DNA of 64,000 nt from an uncultured Collinsella sp. (GCA_937989875.1 CALKBO010000034.1:1-64000), one strand, 5' to 3'; positions 32,911-41,579 are shown, counted from the first letter of the stretch. Numbers and translations are program-made. Notes: generated by a model not told the origin, from the letters alone.

Positions 32911-32921
32911 TGGGATGGTTA

Positions 32922-35144
32922 TTAGAGATGCAGCACGCGGTCGCGGATCTCCTCGGTTCGACCCTGGTTCCAGAACTGGGTACCGATGTAGCCGCACGTA
33001 CGACGGGCGACGTTCATCTTCTCCTGATCGCGGTTGCCGCAATTGGGGCACTCCCACACCAGCTTGCCGTCATCCTCGATAATCTTGATCTCACCGTCGT
33101 AACCGCACACCTGGCAATAATCGCTCTTGGTGTTGAGCTCGGCGTACATGATGTTGTCGTAGATGTACTGCATCACGCGAATGACAGCCTTGAGGTTGTC
33201 CTGCATGTTGGGAACCTCGACGTAGGAGATGGCACCGCCCGGCGAAAGCTGCTGGAACATACCCTCGAACTTGAGCTTGTCGAATGCGTCGATCTCCTCG
33301 GACACGTGGACGTGGTAGCTGTTGGTGATGTAGCCCTTGTCCGTCACGCCCGGGATAATGCCAAAACGGCGCTGCAGACACTTGGCGAACTTATACGTCG
33401 TCGACTCCAGCGGCGTGCCGTACAGCGAGAAATCGATGTCGCTTTCGGCCTTCCACTCGGCGCACTTGTCGTTCATGCGCTGCATGACGGCCATGGCAAA
33501 GGGCGTGCCCTCCTTCTCGGTGTGGCTGTGGCCCGTCATGTACTTGACGCACTCATACAGGCCGGCATAACCCAGACTAATGGTGGAGTAACCGCCCACG
33601 AGCAGCTTGTCGATCGTCTCGCCCTTCTTCAGGCGGGCGAGGGCACCGTACTGCCAAAGAATCGGTGCGGCATCCGAAAGCGTACCCATCAGACGCTCAT
33701 GACGGCACAGCAGGGCGCGGTGGCACAGCTCAAGGCGCTCGTCGAAGATCTTCCAGAACTTATCCATGTCCTGATGCGAGCTCAGCGCGACATCGGGCAG
33801 GTTGATGGTCACAACGCCCTGGTTAAAGCGACCGTAGTACTTGGGCTTGTTCGGGTCATAGTTCAGCGCGTTGGCCACGTTGTTAAATCCGTTACCGGAG
33901 CGGTCGGGCGTCAGGAAGCTGCGGCAACCCATGCAGGTATAGCAGTCGCCGTTGCCCGCGGTCTCGCCCTTCGACAGCTTGAGCTCGCGCATCTTCTTCT
34001 CGGAGATGTAGTCGGGCACCATGCGCTTGGCGGTGCACTTCGCAGCCAGCTGAGTCAGGTAGAAGTACGGGGAATCCTCGTGAACGTTATCGTCCTCGAG
34101 CACGTAGATGAGCTTGGGGAACGCCGGGGTGATCCACACGCCGGCTTCGTTCTTAACGCCCTCATAGCGCTGACGAAGCGTCTCCTCCACAATCATGGCA
34201 AGGTCATGCTTCTCCTGGGGCGTACGGGCCTCATTGAGATACATAAAGACCGTCACGAACGGCGCCTGGCCATTCGTGGTCATAAGGGTCACGACCTGAT
34301 ACTGAATCGTCTGAACGCCGCGACGGATCTCGTCACGCAGGCGGTCCTCAACAACCTCGCGGACCTTTTCGGGAGATGCGGAAACGCCGAGCTCCTCGAG
34401 CTCGCGGGCGACCTCGCCGCGAATCTTTTGCCGGCTCACCTCGACGAACGGGGCAAGATGGGTCAGCGAAATCGACTGGCCACCGTACTGGGAGGAAGCA
34501 ACCTGGGCGATGATCTGCGTCGCGATGTTGCAGGCAGTCGAGAAGCTGTGCGGCTTCTCAATCAGCGTACCCGAGATAACAGTACCGTTCTGGAGCATAT
34601 CCTCCAGGTTCACCAGGTCGCAGTTATGCATGTGCTGGGCAAAGTAGTCCGAATCATGGAAGTGAATCAGACCCTCATTGTGAGCATCCACAATCTCCTG
34701 GGGCAGCAGCACACGCTGGGTCAGGTCCTTGGAGATCTCGCCGGCCATGTAGTCACGCTGAACGGAATTGACGGTCGGGTTCTTGTTGGAGTTCTCCTGC
34801 TTGACCTCTTCGTTATTGCACTCGATCAGCGACAGGATCTTGTCATCGGTCGTGTTCTTCTGGCGCTTCAGGCTCTGAACATAGCGATAGATGATGTAAT
34901 GACGAGCGACCTCGTAGCAGTCGAGGCGCATGATCTCGTCCTCGACCAAATCCTGGATCTCCTCGACCGACACGGTGTGGCCCGCGTTCTCGCATGCCTC
35001 GGCGACGTTTTGTGCCGCGTAAACCACCTGGCGGTCGGTAAGACGAGAGCTCTCCTCGACCTCCAAGTTTGCGGCGCGGATGGCATTGACGATCTTATCG
35101 ATGTCAAAGACAACCTCGGTGCCGCTGCGCTTGATGATCTTCAT
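32922..35144 (-). CDS. nrdD: anaerobic (class III) ribonucleoside-triphosphate reductase
   Basis: Makes deoxyribonucleotides without oxygen, using a glycyl radical and formate; 740 residues. Residues about 1-95 are an ATP-cone allosteric domain (IIKRSGTEVVFDIDKI). The barrel holds CNIATQIIAQ and TCMGCRSF. The C-terminus has a zinc site (CQVCGYDG and CPNCGNRD) and the glycyl-radical loop RTCGYIGTQFWN. ATG at 35144 follows AGAGG. The promoter 220-270 bases upstream carries NrdR-type boxes. A strict or facultative anaerobic lifestyle follows. Confidence 0.97.
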   Translation of the reverse strand: MKIIKRSGTEVVFDIDKIVNAIRAANLEVEESSRLTDRQVVYAAQNVAEACENAGHTVSVEEIQDLVEDEIMRLDCYEVARHYIIYRYVQSLKRQKNTTDDKILSLIECNNEEVKQENSNKNPTVNSVQRDYMAGEISKDLTQRVLLPQEIVDAHNEGLIHFHDSDYFAQHMHNCDLVNLEDMLQNGTVISGTLIEKPHSFSTACNIATQIIAQVASSQYGGQSISLTHLAPFVEVSRQKIRGEVARELEELGVSASPEKVREVVEDRLRDEIRRGVQTIQYQVVTLMTTNGQAPFVTVFMYLNEARTPQEKHDLAMIVEETLRQRYEGVKNEAGVWITPAFPKLIYVLEDDNVHEDSPYFYLTQLAAKCTAKRMVPDYISEKKMRELKLSKGETAGNGDCYTCMGCRSFLTPDRSGNGFNNVANALNYDPNKPKYYGRFNQGVVTINLPDVALSSHQDMDKFWKIFDERLELCHRALLCRHERLMGTLSDAAPILWQYGALARLKKGETIDKLLVGGYSTISLGYAGLYECVKYMTGHSHTEKEGTPFAMAVMQRMNDKCAEWKAESDIDFSLYGTPLESTTYKFAKCLQRRFGIIPGVTDKGYITNSYHVHVSEEIDAFDKLKFEGMFQQLSPGGAISYVEVPNMQDNLKAVIRVMQYIYDNIMYAELNTKSDYCQVCGYDGEIKIIEDDGKLVWECPNCGNRDQEKMNVARRTCGYIGTQFWNQGRTEEIRDRVLHL

Positions 35145-35367
35145 CCTCTTGCCTCTTTCGCATCGTAGCCTCATCGCGCTTCAGAGCCAAACGATACCCG
35201 GCAGGGCTTGCCCCTGTCTTGCGGCGCCGTCGCGCAATCTGTGTTCTCGATAAACCATAAGCCTCCATGCGGACATTCCCTGGAGCCGATCAAGCGGCTC
35301 AAGGACACGTTCAAAAGAGGCAGTTAAGGTCTTCGTTCTCTGTCCGCCATCTATCATACGACAAAGA

Positions 35368-35417
35368 CGCATCTATATCCTGTATTCTTTTTTTAGGTCA
35401 AACACAACATATAGTGT
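35368..35417 (-). promoter_or_regulatory. nrdD promoter with NrdR-type boxes
   Basis: On the minus strand TTGACC (35396-35401) and TATAGA (35372-35377) are 18 bases apart. Box 1, ACACAACATATAGTGT on the plus strand (35402-35417), matches the NrdR palindrome well and abuts the -35. Box 2, CGCATCTATATCCTGT (35368-35383), is a weaker match and covers the -10. Paired boxes over a promoter are the usual NrdR arrangement, with spacing of about three turns (34 bases here). The leader to nrdD is about 220 bases and includes a GAGCCGCTTGATCGGCTC hairpin; no gene is evident in it. Confidence 0.6.
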
Positions 35418-35419
35418 TT

Positions 35420-35734
35420 CAGCAGGTCAAAGCAATTAGTCATTTTGCAGACGCATTAAAAATGAGGGGTTCTTGGCAAGTCGGTAAAACGTTACCAACA
35501 CGGCTACCTGCATGGCAGTTATAAAACCCCCTTAGTCAAGCCGCTGACAAATCCTACCAAAACCAAGCCGCTCACGCCAAAAGAATCCAAAAGATTGTGC
35601 TTGACCAACATGTTGCGGTCACGATCGGCCAGGACGTATGCAATCTGCCAGCACCTCTACGGGATGCGAAGACCATCGCGTACAGACCTTGGATCAATAT
35701 TTGGTGGCTTATTTGCCGGCATGTTTGGCGGCAT
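35420..35734. other. intergenic stretch without a recognised gene
   Basis: Between the nrdD promoter and the tRNA-Val terminator I see no coding region or RNA gene I can support. A minus-strand frame at 35519-35734 is open for 72 codons apart from one TAG, and may be a decayed gene, but its product is not recognisable. Confidence 0.5.
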
Positions 35735-35770
35735 AAAACAAAACAGCCCAGAGACATAGCCTCTGAGCTG
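35735..35770 (-). terminator. terminator of the tRNA-Gly/tRNA-Val unit
   Basis: On the minus strand CAGCTCAGAG pairs with CTCTGGGCTG around a seven-base loop and is followed by TTTTGTTTT. It lies nine bases after tRNA-Val. Confidence 0.85.
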
Positions 35771-35778
35771 CGAACATT

Positions 35779-35853
35779 TGGTGGGCGTTAGAAGATTTGA
35801 ACTTCTGACCTCTTCCGTGTCAGGGAAGCGCTCTCCCCCTGAGCTAAACGCCC
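35779..35853 (-). tRNA. tRNA-Val (GAC)
   Basis: Full cloverleaf: acceptor GGGCGTT/AACGCCC, D-arm GCTC...GAGC, anticodon stem CTTCC/GGAAG with loop CTGACAC giving anticodon GAC, T-loop TTCAAAT, and encoded CCA. Three bases follow the upstream tRNA-Gly, so both come from one transcript. Confidence 0.95.
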
Positions 35854-35856
35854 AAA

Positions 35857-35932
35857 TGGAGCGGACAACGGGGCTCGAACCCGCGACCCCAACCTTGGCA
35901 AGGTTGTGCTCTACCAACTGAGCCATGTCCGC
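35857..35932 (-). tRNA. tRNA-Gly (GCC), copy 1
   Basis: Acceptor GCGGACA/TGTCCGC, anticodon loop TTGCCAA giving GCC, T-arm GCGGGTTCGAGCCCCGT, encoded CCA. The 76 bases are identical to the two other copies at 38.0 and 38.2 kb. Confidence 0.96.
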
Positions 35933-35944
35933 TTACGAGGATTA

Positions 35945-35991
35945 ATCTTACGTGATGCCCGCATCCTATGCAAGAACTTTTTTTGAAAAGT
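35945..35991 (-). promoter_or_regulatory. promoter of the tRNA-Gly/tRNA-Val unit
   Basis: On the minus strand TTGCAT (35968-35973) and TAAGAT (35945-35950) are 17 bases apart. Directly upstream of the -35 lies ACTTTTTTTGAAAAGT (35976-35991, plus strand), an A/T palindrome also found before the other tRNA promoters here. Confidence 0.6.
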
Positions 35992-36064
35992 TTTGCGACG
36001 CTCTCGCGAGGGCATCAGTCGTCACGAAAGGCGTGGACAAACGCAGGCTCGCAGCGAGATGCCC

Positions 36065-37798
36065 CTACATCTCACCGAGCATGATCCAGGCAGAGCTGTC
36101 CCGTGCGAGCCTGCCGTCTGCAAGCGGTGATGAGGTGAGCAGGACCCTGCCCGCCGGCAGCTCCACGGGTGCTGCACCGAAGTTCGTCACACACGCCCAG
36201 CCGTTATCGCGGCGATAGGCGATGACGCCGCCCTCAGCGCCCTCGGCACCATCCGCAAGACCGGTGCGCCCGTCAAGATCGAGCCACGCAAGATCGTTGG
36301 AGCACCCGCGCAGCTTGCGCCGCAGCCAGAGGGCGTCACGATAGAGCGCAAGCATCGATGTCGGGTCCACTTCTTCCCTATCGGCAGCATAATCGGAAAA
36401 CCATGCAGGCTGCGGCAGATGGGGCGCCGCATCGGCGTCTGCCGGCGAAAACCCAAACGATCCGCCATGCGCGGGATCGTCCGCCGCCGCCCACGGCAGG
36501 GGCACACGACAGCCGTCGCGCCCCTTCTCACGCTTCGGTCCGTGCGTATTGGTCGCAGTAGGGTCTTCGAGTGCAGCCCACGGGATATCAGCCACCTCAA
36601 AAAGGCCGAGCTCCTCACCCTGATACACGTATGCCGAGCCCGGAAGCGCCAGCTCAAGCAAAAGGGCCGCCCGCGCGCGGCGCTCGCCGAGTTCACGGTC
36701 CTCGTCATAAGACGACCCGTCGCGTAAGAGCCAGTCGAGCGCAATCTGGTGGTAGCGCGTCGCCTTGATTTGCGGCAGGGCATAGCGTGTCGCCACGCGC
36801 GGCACGTCGTGGTTGGAGAGTACCCAGGTCGAGGCGGAATCGGATTCGACGGCTGCCTTCAAGCCCTTCTCGATTGCAGTGTGCATGTCATCATAGGTCC
36901 AAGTGGCCTTGGCAAACTCAAAGTTGAATGTCTGGCCAAGCTCGCTGGGACGCGCGTAGAGATACTGGCGCTCGGGCAGCACCCATGCCTCGGCAACGGC
37001 ACTGCGCGGCGGATTATAGCGGTCGAACACGCGGCGCCACTCGCGATAGATCTCGTGGACCTCATTGCGGTCCCACAGCGGGTGGGTGCCGTCGTCAACC
37101 ATGTCATCGCCCTCGGCGAGATGCCACCGGTCGAGGTCATCGCGGTCGAGATCCTTGGCGAGACCCTGCGCCACATCAATGCGAAAGCCGTCGACGCCTC
37201 GATCGCTCCAAAACGCCAGGACGTCGCAAAAGAGCGCGTGAACCTCAGGGCATGACCAGTCAAAGTCCGGCTGCTCGGGCGTAAACATGTGCAGATACCA
37301 CTGACCATCCGCAACACGCGTCCATGCGGGGCCGCCAAAGTTGGCATTCCAATTGGTGGGAGGCAGCTCGCCATGCTCGCCGCGACCATCGCGGAAGATA
37401 TAACGGGCGCGCTCGGGCGATCCGGGGCCGGCGGCAAGAGCGGCTTTGAACCAGGGGTGCTGGCTGGATGAATGGTTGGGCACGATGTCGACGATGACCT
37501 TGATGCCGCGCGCGTGAGCCGCAGCGATCATGTCATCGAAGTCGTCAAGCGAGCCGAGACGTGGATCGACATCGCAGTAGTCCGCCACATCATAGCCGCC
37601 ATCGACAAGAGGCGATGGGTAAAACGGGCTCAGCCAGATGGCCTCGATACCCAGCCGCTCAAGATAGTCCATCTGCTGGGTAATGCCCGCGATATCGCCC
37701 AGACCCGAACCAGTCGAATCCTTAAACGAGCGCGGGTAGATCTGATAGATCGCGGCATCGGACATCCATGAGCGCGAAGAAGACTTTTCTGTAGCCAT
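36065..37798 (-). CDS. GH13 alpha-glucosidase (oligo-1,6-glucosidase-like)
   Basis: Cytosolic glycoside hydrolase of 577 residues acting on maltose, isomaltose or similar oligosaccharides. GH13 regions: DIVPNHSS (about 104-111), FRIDVAQ with nucleophile Asp208, AVAEAWV with acid/base Glu270, and VLSNHDVPR with Asp331. The early YQIYPRSFKDSTGSGLGDI and IWLSPFYPSPLVDGGYDVADY segments are typical of oligo-1,6-glucosidases. ATG at 37798 has AAGGGAG nine bases upstream; the frame continues upstream through tRNA genes, which is spurious. It is inserted between tRNA-Gly copies. Confidence 0.93.
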   Translation of the reverse strand: MATEKSSSRSWMSDAAIYQIYPRSFKDSTGSGLGDIAGITQQMDYLERLGIEAIWLSPFYPSPLVDGGYDVADYCDVDPRLGSLDDFDDMIAAAHARGIKVIVDIVPNHSSSQHPWFKAALAAGPGSPERARYIFRDGRGEHGELPPTNWNANFGGPAWTRVADGQWYLHMFTPEQPDFDWSCPEVHALFCDVLAFWSDRGVDGFRIDVAQGLAKDLDRDDLDRWHLAEGDDMVDDGTHPLWDRNEVHEIYREWRRVFDRYNPPRSAVAEAWVLPERQYLYARPSELGQTFNFEFAKATWTYDDMHTAIEKGLKAAVESDSASTWVLSNHDVPRVATRYALPQIKATRYHQIALDWLLRDGSSYDEDRELGERRARAALLLELALPGSAYVYQGEELGLFEVADIPWAALEDPTATNTHGPKREKGRDGCRVPLPWAAADDPAHGGSFGFSPADADAAPHLPQPAWFSDYAADREEVDPTSMLALYRDALWLRRKLRGCSNDLAWLDLDGRTGLADGAEGAEGGVIAYRRDNGWACVTNFGAAPVELPAGRVLLTSSPLADGRLARDSSAWIMLGEM

Positions 37799-37937
37799 GG
37801 GGCGTATCTCCCTTGCAACGAGGTTATGCGAGATGCCCACGATGATACGCCCAAAGCGCACATTCGCAGCAAACAACGCCACAGCCACGCCCCAAAACGC
37901 TCGCTCCCTCTCGGGTTCGAGCCCATGCGATGGATAC

Positions 37938-37968
37938 AAAAAAGCCCGGCTACCGTAGTAGCCGGGCT
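37938..37968 (-). terminator. terminator after tRNA-Gly copy 2
   Basis: AGCCCGGCTAC pairs perfectly with GTAGCCGGGCT, followed on the minus strand by TTTTTTGTATCC. It closes the Gly-Cys-Gly series. Confidence 0.9.
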
Positions 37969-37976
37969 GTTGCGTT

Positions 37977-38052
37977 TGGAGCGGACAACGGGGCTCGAAC
38001 CCGCGACCCCAACCTTGGCAAGGTTGTGCTCTACCAACTGAGCCATGTCCGC
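37977..38052 (-). tRNA. tRNA-Gly (GCC), copy 2
   Basis: Identical over 76 bases to copies 1 and 3, with encoded CCA and anticodon GCC. Followed directly by a strong terminator. Confidence 0.96.
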
Positions 38053-38054
38053 AT

Positions 38055-38085
38055 ATGTAAAACAAAACGGGCGCCGGAGCGCCCG
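38055..38085 (-). terminator. terminator between tRNA-Cys and tRNA-Gly copy 2
   Basis: CGGGCGC pairs with GCGCCCG around a four-base loop (38068-38085), followed on the minus strand by TTTTGTTTT. It lies only ten bases after tRNA-Cys. Confidence 0.8.
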
Positions 38086-38094
38086 GATGTTGCC

Positions 38095-38168
38095 TGGAGG
38101 CGAAGCCCGGATTCGAACCGGGGGTAAAGGCTTTGCAGGCCTCTGCCTTACCACTTGGCCACTTCGCC
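38095..38168 (-). tRNA. tRNA-Cys (GCA)
   Basis: Acceptor GGCGAAG/CTTCGCC, anticodon loop CTGCAAA giving GCA, T-arm CCCGGTTCGAATCCGGG, encoded CCA. It lies between two identical tRNA-Gly genes. Confidence 0.95.
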
Positions 38169-38169
38169 G

Positions 38170-38192
38170 AAAAAGGACCGCCTAAACGGTCC
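38170..38192 (-). terminator. terminator between tRNA-Gly copy 3 and tRNA-Cys
   Basis: GGACCG pairs with CGGTCC around a six-base loop, followed on the minus strand by TTTTTCGG. Each of the three tRNAs is thus followed by its own terminator-like stem. Confidence 0.75.
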
Positions 38193-38202
38193 GGAAATGC
38201 AA

Positions 38203-38278
38203 TGGAGCGGACAACGGGGCTCGAACCCGCGACCCCAACCTTGGCAAGGTTGTGCTCTACCAACTGAGCCATGTCCGC
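38203..38278 (-). tRNA. tRNA-Gly (GCC), copy 3
   Basis: Identical to copies 1 and 2, first of the Gly-Cys-Gly series, with a recognisable promoter 13-40 bases upstream. Confidence 0.96.
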
Positions 38279-38290
38279 TTGCGGGTTATT

Positions 38291-38338
38291 AATTTACGCG
38301 AGTTGTCCAAAAGACGCAAGTACTTTTTTCAAAAAACT
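38291..38338 (-). promoter_or_regulatory. promoter of the Gly-Cys-Gly tRNA series
   Basis: On the minus strand TTGCGT (38314-38319) and TAAATT (38291-38296) are 17 bases apart. ACTTTTTTCAAAAAACT (38322-38338) abuts the -35 and resembles the A/T palindromes of the other tRNA promoters. Confidence 0.6.
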
Positions 38339-38383
38339 TGTCTGCCGCATGTTCTTAGTAGCTAAACGCGCTAAAGCGATTGG

Positions 38384-39130
38384 CTAGGCACACGATTCCA
38401 GCGCTCCGCTAAACAGCTTCACCATCTGCACGCGCGTGCCGGCGCCGTCCGTACGACGAGCAACCTCCACGTTATCGACGAGCATACGCATAAGCTTGAT
38501 GCCACGGCCGCGCTCCTCAGATGCGACCGGTTCGCTCGTTTCATCGATAGAATAGCCGACACCTCGATCAAGCACCTCAACCACAACGCGATCGCCATAG
38601 GCCTGAACCGTCAGGACGCACCCGATACCGCCCGCATGGTCATAGGCATTACCCAGCGCCTCCCCCGACGCCAATGCGACATCGTAGCGCTCGTCACGGC
38701 GCAACGGAAGCGATTCAAGGAGTTCGGCGATGCGATGTCGGTAGTATGGAAGATTCTCGATACCCTGACGGACCTCGACGCTCTTACTCCAGCGAGGCAG
38801 CTCCCCCACCGGAATGGCGGGAATAGACTCCCGTGCCGGCCCCGCGACATGAAGGATATCGACAAGACGAGCAATCTCCAAAAAGCGAACAACTTCACCT
38901 GATGCATTGACGAGCGAAAGCAGGCCTTCTCGCCTCATGAGCTCACGAGCGCGCGTAAGCAGGAATGCCAAGCCCGTCGAATCGATAAAGCTAACAGTCT
39001 GACAGTTGATGACGACACGACGCACGCCGCGGCCAATCAAAGCATCCAGCCGCCGACGCAGCGCAGGCACCGTGGCGATGTCGATATCGCCTGGTGGCGT
39101 CAAAACCGCTATGTCATTCCACTCATTCAT
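38384..39130 (-). CDS. STAS-HATPase fusion: anti-sigma antagonist joined to an RsbW-like kinase
   Basis: A 248-residue two-domain regulator. Residues about 1-105 form a STAS domain with the phosphoacceptor region VSFIDSTGLAFLL. Residues about 115-248 form a GHKL ATPase with the N box ASGEALGNAYDHAGG, G1 box LDRGVGYS and G2 box GRGIKLMRML, as in SpoIIAB/RsbW. In most systems these are separate, opposing proteins. Here one chain carries both, and a PP2C phosphatase gene lies 78 bases upstream, so together they form a partner-switching module. No sigma factor gene is adjacent. ATG at 39130 was chosen for the STAS start and a GGGGAA site. Confidence 0.88.
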   Translation of the reverse strand: MNEWNDIAVLTPPGDIDIATVPALRRRLDALIGRGVRRVVINCQTVSFIDSTGLAFLLTRARELMRREGLLSLVNASGEVVRFLEIARLVDILHVAGPARESIPAIPVGELPRWSKSVEVRQGIENLPYYRHRIAELLESLPLRRDERYDVALASGEALGNAYDHAGGIGCVLTVQAYGDRVVVEVLDRGVGYSIDETSEPVASEERGRGIKLMRMLVDNVEVARRTDGAGTRVQMVKLFSGALESCA

Positions 39131-39208
39131 ACGACCATGGTTCCCCAAAAAAGCCCACTCGATGCATTCGTTTCCCCAACCGTACGGATTCAGCCCGCCC
39201 AGCGTCGT

Positions 39209-41554
39209 CTATGAACGATCCCGTAAAAACTCAAGGGACACCAATGCAATGTCATCGTCCAGCGCCGATTCGGTAAATCGGTCAAGCTCGCCCAAGACCT
39301 TGCCGCAGATTCCCGATACGCCCTCACCCGAGACAGAGAGCAGAAGGTCACGAAGGCGCTGCTCGCCAAAGAACGCTCCGGTGCGGTCGCGGGCCTCAAT
39401 CGTTCCATCCGTATACATGAAGAGCATGTCGCCAGGAGCGAACGTAAACACTCCCGTCTCGTACGCCATGCTCTCAAAGGCACCGATTACGCCCGATTGG
39501 CATCCAAGCAGCTCGACCTCTCCCCCACGGGCCTCGCCGCCACCCAGCGGCATCGACTCTGGCCTGATGACCATGGTCGGAGGATGGCCCGCCGAACAAT
39601 ACGTTGCGCGTCCGGCTTTAAGGTCAATCTTGGCGATAAAGGCCGTCACGAACGTCTCGACCCTCGAGAAGCCCATGAGCATGCTGTTAAGGGAGCGTGC
39701 CATGCGGGCCGGTCCAGCGCCCTCCCAGGCATATGCCGTCAGGGCCGTCTTGACGAGCGCGGACATCGATGCAGCCTCAATGCCTTTGCCAGACACATCG
39801 CCCAAAATCATGACGGCGCAGTCGTCGGGAAGACGGATGAGCGTATAGAAATCGCCGCCGACCAACGCCGAGTTCGTGGCCGACAGGTACACCGAATCGG
39901 TTGCGATACCCGGAACATCCCCCAGGGAATTTCTCATGCCGATCTGAAGGGTCTGAGCGATATGGCGCTCCTCGCGCTTTTGAGATTCGCCTTCGTAGAT
40001 CAGTTCAAAGTCATGCGCCAAGTGCACCAAGTAGTCATATTCAAGATCATCAATCGGCTCTTGGCTACCATCACGAAGCAGCAGCGCGCGCGTCGTCGGG
40101 CTCTTCGCAACAGAAGCAGGAACAATCGCGTCGTTACTGTGCTTGCCATCACCCTCAGAGCGCGGGCGCCCCGCCTCGATGCCGGAGTCGACGTAGAGAC
40201 CTTGACAAGGCAGACCATGCGCCCTAAGCCAGCCTCCCATAGGCATCGATTCGTCAACGCGAGTTATACGGACGTGTTTAAGGTCCTCGGCACTCGTACC
40301 GCCCAAAACAGATGCCTCAAAGCCATCAGGGCCAGCCCCCAGACGTGCCGCTGGCGCCGTCGTGGAAAAGAAAAGCTTCTCGGGATCGTCCGGCAAAGCA
40401 ACGCGACTGCCGCCTTCAAAATCTATGACGTAGGAATCCAGACTGGCGTCATACTCAACAGGGCAAAAATGGCAGTTAAGCATATTGCAGATCTCGGACG
40501 ATACCGCCTGGGTTGCCGCGGCGGAATCGTCTAGAAAGGTAAACAACTCATCACGCAAGACATTGAGCGAGCGGCCAAGCTCGGCCGTGCGACGGGAGCG
40601 AAGGCTCGATGCCATGCCGACCAGCTGGATAGACAGGTAATCGCAAATAACCTCGAGCACATTAACGTCATAGGCGAGCGGTGCCTGAGGGCGTTTCCAA
40701 CCAACTTCCAGCACGCCAAGAATCTGCGTACCGTAAAAAACGGGAAGACAGATCTCGCTGCGGTACGGAGGCATATCCTGCATGCGCAACAGGTGCTTAG
40801 AACGATTGTCCAAGTCCATAAACATACCGGAGGCGGCCTTATCACCCTCAAGGTCCTGTTGAATCGACAAGCGACAGGCACGCGACTCACGAAGAACATA
40901 CGTCGGAATGCCAGCACCATACGGCAAAAACTCAGGCAGGTAGCTGTCGTACAGCTCCTTGGAAACACCGCGAAGTTTAAAACCGCCGCTCTCAGAAAAA
41001 TAGATAGCGGCACCCGAAGCATCGAGCGTTCCTACAAGCTGGTTCAAAACGGTATCAAGTAGGCTGGGCAACTCATCGGAGCCCACAGTGCTCATAATGA
41101 CCGAGAGCGTGCCAGAGAGGCGCTTGTTCGCCACTCTAAGCTCCGAAAGCGCACGCTTGAGCTGGCGGTCGTGCGAATACTGTTCTTCGATGCTATGGAG
41201 CGCCACCAGGACACGTGGCGCGCGGCGCCCAAAGATGCGTGGAGGCGTTACGGAGCCCGCACGAACCAAGACGGGGATAAAGGAGCCGTCACTCAGCTTG
41301 AGCATCAGTTCGTTCTCGGAGCCATCAGTTTCAAATGGCAGACGATGTTCCGTCGCACGTTCAAAAGCGGACGAGTACAGGACGTCTTTAACATCTCCAC
41401 CGATGACGTCGGCGCGTTCCTCGCACATCAAACCAAGTAAGCAATTATTCACATGCAGAATGGTTCCGTCGAGCTCACAGATGATGACAGCATCGCTCGT
41501 GATCTCGACTAGTTGGGCAACGTCTGCCCACTCGTTGCGTTCAAGCGTTTCCAT
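39209..41554 (-). CDS. PAS-GAF-PP2C (SpoIIE/RsbU-type) phosphatase
   Basis: A 781-residue soluble sensor phosphatase. Residues about 10-125 form a PAS domain (SDAVIICELDGTILHVNN), about 160-330 a GAF domain (SLLDTVLNQLVGTLDASGAAIYF, VFYGTQILGVLEVGWKRP), and about 570-781 a PP2C-SpoIIE domain with metal motifs LVGGDFYTLI, ILGDVSGKGIEAA and LFMYTDGTIEARD, ending DDIALVSLEFL. The middle (about 330-560) may hold a further divergent sensor region. It probably dephosphorylates the STAS domain of its downstream neighbour. No membrane segment seen. Confidence 0.9.
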   Translation of the reverse strand: METLERNEWADVAQLVEITSDAVIICELDGTILHVNNCLLGLMCEERADVIGGDVKDVLYSSAFERATEHRLPFETDGSENELMLKLSDGSFIPVLVRAGSVTPPRIFGRRAPRVLVALHSIEEQYSHDRQLKRALSELRVANKRLSGTLSVIMSTVGSDELPSLLDTVLNQLVGTLDASGAAIYFSESGGFKLRGVSKELYDSYLPEFLPYGAGIPTYVLRESRACRLSIQQDLEGDKAASGMFMDLDNRSKHLLRMQDMPPYRSEICLPVFYGTQILGVLEVGWKRPQAPLAYDVNVLEVICDYLSIQLVGMASSLRSRRTAELGRSLNVLRDELFTFLDDSAAATQAVSSEICNMLNCHFCPVEYDASLDSYVIDFEGGSRVALPDDPEKLFFSTTAPAARLGAGPDGFEASVLGGTSAEDLKHVRITRVDESMPMGGWLRAHGLPCQGLYVDSGIEAGRPRSEGDGKHSNDAIVPASVAKSPTTRALLLRDGSQEPIDDLEYDYLVHLAHDFELIYEGESQKREERHIAQTLQIGMRNSLGDVPGIATDSVYLSATNSALVGGDFYTLIRLPDDCAVMILGDVSGKGIEAASMSALVKTALTAYAWEGAGPARMARSLNSMLMGFSRVETFVTAFIAKIDLKAGRATYCSAGHPPTMVIRPESMPLGGGEARGGEVELLGCQSGVIGAFESMAYETGVFTFAPGDMLFMYTDGTIEARDRTGAFFGEQRLRDLLLSVSGEGVSGICGKVLGELDRFTESALDDDIALVSLEFLRDRS

Positions 41555-41579
41555 CGTGGACCCCACCGTCTATCGGTAA

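Noticed and set aside
35181..35372. 63-codon frame in the nrdD leader
   Set aside because: No family resemblance and no convincing ribosome-binding site; it lies within the transcribed leader predicted from the promoter.
35483..35496. GGTAAAACGTTACC as a LacI-type operator
   Set aside because: It is not symmetrical about CG and no gene starts near it.
35519..35734. 72-codon minus-strand frame with one internal TAG downstream of tRNA-Val, possible decayed integrated element
   Set aside because: No recognisable domain, and a frame of this length with one stop is not unusual by chance. The tRNA has an intact terminator and no duplicated 3' end was seen.
37799..38272. N-terminal extension of the GH13 frame to a 735-residue protein
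   Set aside because: The extension runs through antisense-free tRNA-Gly and tRNA-Cys genes and a terminator. ATG at 37798 has a ribosome-binding site and begins the GH13 similarity.
37977..38278. Repeated tRNA-Gly sequence as a repeat array or CRISPR
   Set aside because: The repeats are complete tRNA genes with full cloverleaf and CCA ends; spacers contain another tRNA and terminators.
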